Assembly (NCBI GenBank): GCA_949358305.1
Contig: OX442320.1
Location: forward strand, 8,076,259-8,140,258
Direction of reading: 5' to 3'
Length of the DNA stretch: 64,000 bases
DNA from: Strigamia acuminata
Lineage: Eukaryota; Arthropoda; Chilopoda; Geophilomorpha; Linotaeniidae
Under the pieces are notes generated by a model. The model saw only the letters and a program-made list of their open reading frames with translations, was not told the origin of the DNA and did no database searches. A program made the position numbers and the translations under genes. Of the stretch, positions 58,209 through 64,000 are shown in pieces; the stretch's first letter is position 1, and each line of letters starts with the position of its first letter.

Positions 58209-61200
58209 TCACGTAGTATCGTACGCGTAAATGTAACCTTGTTGTTGCAAAACGTATAAACGTTTCTCGACCGCTTCTTTATCTAAAAACCAAACCAAAC
58301 CAAATCAAACCAAACCAAATCAAACTGATTATTTCCTCCCAAACTTACACTTATTTAATAATCCGCGATCTTCTTCGCTGTTCACTTGTTGTGCCAAACT
58401 ATGCAATAAAATCTGAGCTGTTTGATAACGTCGAAAACACTCCTGCGGGTTCCCAAACAACTCGTCCAATGCTGCAGATTGGCACTGCGCAACAAAATAA
58501 ACAATTATTATTTAAAAAACTAAAACAAATCGCAAAAACAAGTCTACCATTTCAATGGCATAGCTATAGATGAGCCGGTCTGCAGTAATGTTGGATGTTG
58601 TCGGATCAGTACTAATAGACGATAGGATCCCATGCGTATTTAAGGATTTACACATCCTTAGACAATGACGGTACCGCTCGTTCATTGCGCTTACAACTAG
58701 AAAAATTAATTAAAATTAATTTTTCATTCAATTTCATCAATTTTAAAACACACCGTTTTTCACAGAAGTGGAAGGCTGTAACTTCCCAGACTTTAATCCA
58801 TCTCGTGATAAATTAAGAGATGAAGACAACATTTGTAACGCTCGAACGTGCAACACCAATTGCTCGGCTCGTCGGTGGCTTTCACTGACGATCGGTAATT
58901 GCTCGTCCGAATTAGCGTCTCTGCGGAACATGGAATCGGTCAAGGCTGAAATCGGAGACGATTTTGTCCGTGCGAGTTCTAAAATGCAGTCTACCAATGC
59001 CAAAACGAAATTTAATTTAGCTAAAGTCTCGTTGTGGTCTTTCTGCAATAACAATAATTAAAACATAAATAAACACCGCACTCAATTATTCATCCCAATC
59101 AATTATTAAACCTCCATCAACGTTTCCTCCGGTAACTCGGGCGCGTAAAACATAATAGACGACTCCATGTTGGGCGGCGAGGTGCCGAAAGCCAAAGCGC
59201 CCAATCCCGTGGGTGACGTTCCGGGACAAAATCCCGCCCCGCTCATGTTCGACGTCGGTATGTCGCACGGAAACATGTACGACGAGCGACCGTAAGGCAA
59301 CAGTAATGTGTTCGAACTCGTGGGTGAACCTAAAACACCAATCAATAAGATAATCCACGCTCCAGATAAACAACAAAACAACAAAACAGAACCTTGATTA
59401 GGTCCAAACGCGGCTTTCAAGCCGATATTAAACGGATCAGTCAAGCGTCCCATGCTGCCCGACTTGGGAAACAACGATTCGCCGAACGTTATCGGCTCCA
59501 CGTGTGGCTGAGTGCGACCGGCTGTCAAAACAAACGATTCAATCAGTCAATTACACATAAACCGCCACAAACCGAACACTCTTACCCGCATCATTAACGC
59601 AATCATGATTACTAAGTTCGGGGAACCCCTGGGCCCTATTCCCGAACTGCACGAGCAGCGGATGCGCAAAATTGCTGTTGTTCGCATCCACGTTCATCCC
59701 TCCTTTGTTATTACAATCGGCCAACTTGCTCAGCGAATTGAGAAACGGCGTCAGACACGTGTTCGTGCCTAGTATAAAGTTCTGATTGCTCAGATACGAC
59801 GCGGCGGAAGTTAAAGACGACCTCCGAATCGGGGAGTTTGTCGACGGCGGCCGAGTTTGGTAGGGCGGACTCGCGCCCCACACCGACGGCAATGGCGGCG
59901 TGCCGATGCTGCCTCCGCCGCCGCTCGAATTCCGCCGCCTTCCCGACATGGGTGGAGTGCCGATGGTGAACTGCACCGACGGCGGGGACAACGAACTCAC
60001 GTCCGTTGCCGTTTTAAACATGGGGTCCGAAGTTGGCGGCCGCTGGATGCCAATGGGTGGCGAACGGGAAACTTCATCGTTGCTGGGCGACTGGGTGCGG
60101 CTTCTGGGCTGGTGCGGCGACTCCTGCAGACTCTGTTGGATTTGTTGGTACGCTTCCTTTTGCGTCGGAACGGGAATGGGTTCGGATGGCGGCGCGGAAG
60201 GTTTAGCGTTCGGCGCGTTGGCGACGGGTAAGCAACTCGGGCGTGGGGAAGAGAGCGGCGAAGTCGATTGATTCGGGTAATAACCGAAGCCGAAGCCACC
60301 ACGAGGCGGCGAAGTGCCGCAAAATTCAACCGAATGCCTTTTGTTTAGATTCGGCGAGTGCACATCAACGTCTGATAACGAAAAGAGATAATTAATACAA
60401 ATATTTCTTGTTGTTTCATTACGCAAATTACAATTCATATCTGTGGGCAAATTTGACGAAACTAAGACGAAGCCTTCCGGTTCCTCCAACGGTGATCCAC
60501 GATCTTTAGTCAAAGACATGTACGTGGACTCTGGAGACGAGTGGGCAGATCTGGCTTCCGGACACGGCTCCTCGGGAATATTGTGCTTCTAATAATCGAA
60601 ATTAGTCAGGCAACGTTCAATTTTTAATCAAAAATACCTACATCAGCAGACGGGTGAGCTATATTGTTTAATAATGGTGAAATAGTGGTGCGTGTTGGTG
60701 AAGGCTCTCTAGAAAACGACCGCTGGCGGCTTGGAACAGGAACAGGAGACGCTGAAGTGGCATTTAAAACGAGTTATTAGTCATTTGGAGCGAGTGGAGA
60801 TATTAAATTTAAAATATTACTTGTTCGTATCACTTTTTTGTGGAATGGATGGTTGAAAAACTCATCTGGAAATACATTTAATCATTGTTAATTAATTAGA
60901 AATACTTTTTTTAAAATTAAATTGTCTCTTTTACCGAAATCCATCCTGTCTTTAGCATTCCTTTTCAATAACCTTTGCAATAAATCAGTCAATTCAGCCG
61001 ATGTACAACTTGGAATACTAAAAAAATTAAATTAAATTATAAATTTTAGTTTGTTTTAAATTTAATTCGAAATATACTTTGGCGATAATTTCAAATTCAT
61101 TTCATAAAATTGTTTCAAAGCTGTTGGACTAGTTGCCTGAAAAGGAGCGGTGCCTGTTAGACATTGGAATACAATTGTGCCGATGCTCCAGAGATCAGCT

Positions 61201-63458
61201 TTAGCGTCGTATTGAAGCGACATTATCACTTCGGGAGCCTACAATTAAAAATGTCAGTAAAAATCATCGATTTTCAATCAAAATATGAACGCACCATGTA
61301 CATAGGAGATCCACATAAAGTAGCAGCCATTACACCGTCCTTTAAAAACCGCGCAAATCCAAAGTCGGCTAAAAAATAGTAAAAATTAGACACAAATTCT
61401 GACTAACGGTCGATTCAACGCACCAATTTTGAGTCTAATTTCATTTGGTTGCAGATTTTGTTTGCCGCCATGGCAAAGTAATATATTCTGAGGTTTCAAA
61501 TCACGATGAACAATTCCTTTGGCTTTTAAAGCTTTCATTGCACCGGCTATTTCAAGGAAAATTGGATTTAATATCGAAATAATAAAAATAAACTTCAATT
61601 TTTTTACCCAGTTGCCTCAAAAACAGACGAATGGTGTCTTCACTTAAAGTTCCCTTTGCTGCAAACCAAATAAAAACATTAATTAATGTCTAAACAATTA
61701 TTTCAAACTATTTACCATGCAAATAATCTGCTAAATCGCCGCCATTGCAATACTACAACATAAAAAAAAATATTTAATAACAAAAAATACAAAAATATAT
61801 AAAAATCAATTTTAACTTACCTCCATAACCAAACAAACGCAATTGGATGTTTCCTAAAACAAAAACAAATATTTAAAATAAAAAAAATATTCCTGAAAAA
61901 TTAAATTCCCCAGCTTTAATGATTAAATTCGAAACAATCTTCCTTTGACTCTCAATCTCTCGAGGCCATTGACCTGACCTGAGCCGCGCCAAACAAAAAT
62001 CTATTCCGTAACTGAGCATTTTCCCCCTTGATACCATCGCAGCACATCATAATCACCCTGAACTCGTGCAATTCCCCAGAGACAAAACTGACTAAACGAA
62101 ATTACCTCTTAAAAATGCAAATTACCAACAAATTCCCAGGAAATAAATAAATAAAAAACACAAAAATAAAAATAAAAACACCCTCCAAAACAGTAAAGAG
62201 TTATTTATGTTTACACAAGTATTTTTAGAATCTTTACTCGGATCCATTTTGGCAGTCAACAAGATTTCGTTTATACTTTAAACCTAAACTCCGATCTCGA
62301 CTAATCAGGAGCAATCGTAAAACAAATTTCAAAAACTCCCATCAATTATCGCTATCTTGTTCTTCCACCTCAATGATTCTACGCTTTTATTTATATCCAA
62401 ACTGGTACCTTGCAGTCCAAAAGAGCAACAACATTTTCGTGGTGTAATTCCGTCAACTCCTAAAAAAAAAAAAAAAAATTAAAAACAAAATTAAAATAAA
62501 ATAAAAATATTTTCTCGATCTCGATAAATAAAATAACCACAAAAACGACATCTCAAGGCCTCCTTAATCTTAAATAAACGTTCAAAACAAGATCGAGTTA
62601 AGGTTGCCTACTTTTTTCTCTCATTTCTGAACTCGCCGCCATTAATTCCATCCAAAATTTGAATTCAATCTGATGGGATTTATTGTCACGCTTGACAGTT
62701 TACGCAGCGAAACAATAATTTATCACCTAACGTCCTAACCCTTCCATTAATGTGAACAAAATAATATACGGTAGGTACTCCACTGACCCATTTTGGACAT
62801 AAAGCTCAAGGATTTTCCACGCATGAGATAACAAAAATTACAATTTTTCAAAGAGCTGCGCCTCGTTTCTAAAGAAAACTTCCCTTCAAGTGTTAAAATT
62901 CACCCCACTTCCTGAAAACGAATAACAAAACGCACAAATTAAACACCGTGCGACTTAATTTACGTAACTTTTTATTTATATGTTTTATATTTAGTCGAAT
63001 GTTACCCAACCCAAAACATTTGACGTTTGCGACTCGTTTCCGACGTTGTAATCACTGTGTTTATCTCTTAACACGTGGGAAAAAAGAAATCAGGTGGCAC
63101 AATTCATAAAATTACAAGAAAAATATACAAATAGGCGGCCCCAACCCTATCAAATGTGAATCAAAACCTGAATTTTACATGTTAACATAGATCAAGGACA
63201 TAATGTGTGGCGAGAAAAATGTTTATACATCAACAAAAATGTAGATTTTCATCGTTGCATAATGTTTGAGCCTTAAATTAGTGTTAGGTAATCGATTATC
63301 GCGTATAAAAATAAATATTATTTGATTTATTCCACTTAAATCACCGATTAAAATTTTTTTTTAGGATTATCTGCCGATCTCGGTATCAAAATACAAACAA
63401 AAACAAAGAATTAGGGATTTAAAGTCGAAGTTTATAGTTGAGGCCAACCACCATTTAA

Positions 63459-63502
<44 letters not shown>

Positions 63503-63620
63503 CATGTATACAAGTGAGTCCATCTGTCCCTTTACTTTTTAATTGCGTCATTCAACAGCTGATTGTGTTGTGTGCACTGTGCAGGTGATCGTATTTCACA
63601 AACAACGTGCTCACTTTTGA

Positions 63621-63674
<54 letters not shown>

Positions 63675-63859
63675 TCAGCTTCAACCGAAGGAGAAAAATA
63701 AGAATTCAGGCAAAATGCGAAACACCAAGCGTCGAATGACGGTTTTTAATTCTTAATTTTTATTACCTTTAAGATTTTTATTTCTTTTTCGAGCAAATTC
63801 TGAGATTTCGGTAAATTCTTCTTCGCTATGCACTTGATGGCGACAACATAATGCGGAGT
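58209..63859 (-). CDS. ULK1/2: ULK1/2 (Atg1) autophagy kinase, 5' end beyond the window
   Basis: Nineteen exons in the window give 935 aa: 63859-63767, 62459-62409, 61853-61821, 61752-61716, 61658-61608, 61546-61424, 61368-61295, 61238-61078, 61017-60935, 60865-60821, 60751-60642, 60588-60423, 60371-59586, 59521-59393, 59329-59112, 59042-58754, 58696-58548, 58484-58349, 58282-58209. Kinase motifs: [15 protein letters not shown] (catalytic Lys), [50 protein letters not shown]. The Gly-rich loop lies right of 64000. A Ser/Pro-rich spacer carries EGFVLVSS, matching the ULK1 LC3-interacting motif, and the C-terminal EAT domain starts at [10 protein letters not shown]. The kinase starts autophagosome formation with ATG13 and FIP200. 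[10 protein letters not shown] is closer to ULK2, but one invertebrate gene probably stands for both. Confidence 0.96.
58286..58325. repeat. Short (AACC/AATC)-type tandem repeat in a ULK intron
   Basis: AAACCAAACCAAATCAAACC-type units run for about 40 bp inside the last ULK intron, which is only 66 bp long, so most of the intron is repeat. Confidence 0.7.
61854..62408. other. ULK intron, 555 bp
   Basis: Intron between the ELTELHHEN exon and the ETSNCVCL exon. AT-rich, with no exon-like segment and no repeat termini. Confidence 0.6.
63461..63499. repeat. (ATA)n microsatellite, left arm
   Basis: About 13 uninterrupted ATA/AAT units in the large ULK intron. It is the complement of the (ATT)n tract about 120 bp to the right. 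Confidence 0.9.
63619..63674. repeat. (ATT)n microsatellite, right arm
   Basis: About 18 uninterrupted ATT units, inverted with respect to the tract at 63461-63499. Confidence 0.9.
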
Positions 63860-64000
63860 CTGAAAAAAAAATATATAAATAAATAATAAATACAAAAAAT
63901 ATATTAAAATAAATTTATTTAAAATGATTCTTTAATCATCGGAAATTGCAATATAAATTTCAGACATTAAATTCACATAGCAACTTCAGGCCTAAAATAT

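Larger units (their letters stand above)
62460..63766. other. ULK intron, 1.3 kb, with inverted triplet repeats
   Basis: Intron between the VAIK exon and the ELTELHHEN exon. Apart from the (AAT)n and (ATT)n tracts at 63461-63499 and 63619-63674, I see no coding or mobile sequence. Confidence 0.6.

Noticed and set aside
1-64000. CRISPR arrays, operons, phage or bacterial insertion sequences
   Set aside because: The window is intron-rich animal DNA. Repeats present are microsatellites, one minisatellite and hAT remnants, and none has the regular repeat-spacer layout.

Overview
The window is animal nuclear DNA. The genes are heavily split, most introns are only 50-80 bp, the base composition is AT-rich (by eye roughly one third G+C), and the proteins are metazoan (adenosine-type GPCR, DEG/ENaC channel, BCR, ULK, GATOR1 subunit DEPDC5). 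It looks like a compact invertebrate genome. I cannot name the species; the proteins match vertebrate families well, and nothing visible ties the window to one phylum. I rebuilt exon chains by hand from GT-AG boundaries, and every chain closes in frame, so most gene models are firm at base level, apart from transcription starts and UTRs.

Layout, left to right: a probable first coding exon of a gene that continues off the left edge (-), with a minisatellite in its intron; a BCR homologue (-, 16 exons); a tRNA-Met(CAT) (+); HPS4 (-), head-to-head with an unidentified coiled-coil gene (+); an adenosine receptor-like GPCR (+) with long introns holding decayed hAT elements; DEPDC5 (-, 31 exons), head-to-head with a GDPD1-like phosphodiesterase (+); SSRP1 (+), tail-to-tail with ESS2/DGCR14 (-); a GLRX5-type monothiol glutaredoxin (-), head-to-head with B3GLCT (+); TTC28 (-, 13 exons, TPR plus CHAT domain), tail-to-tail with B3GLCT; a DEG/ENaC channel (-); and ULK1/2 (-), whose 5' end runs off the right edge.

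The genes do not form one pathway. Themes do recur: DEPDC5 (amino-acid signalling to TORC1) and ULK (autophagy start) lie on the same nutrient axis; HPS4 serves lysosome-related organelles; SSRP1 and ESS2 are nuclear; GLRX5 is predicted mitochondrial and B3GLCT is predicted to enter the secretory pathway. The most notable large-scale signal is linkage: BCR, HPS4, the adenosine receptor, DEPDC5, ESS2 and TTC28 all have human counterparts on 22q11-q12, so this segment looks like a surviving piece of an ancient animal linkage group. Within genes, the points most worth checking are an apparently intact His/Cys dyad in the TTC28 CHAT domain, a BCR-Tyr177-like YVN site, three 60-nt stop-free introns in TTC28 (one GC-AG), and a predicted 33-nt cassette exon in the receptor's third intracellular loop.
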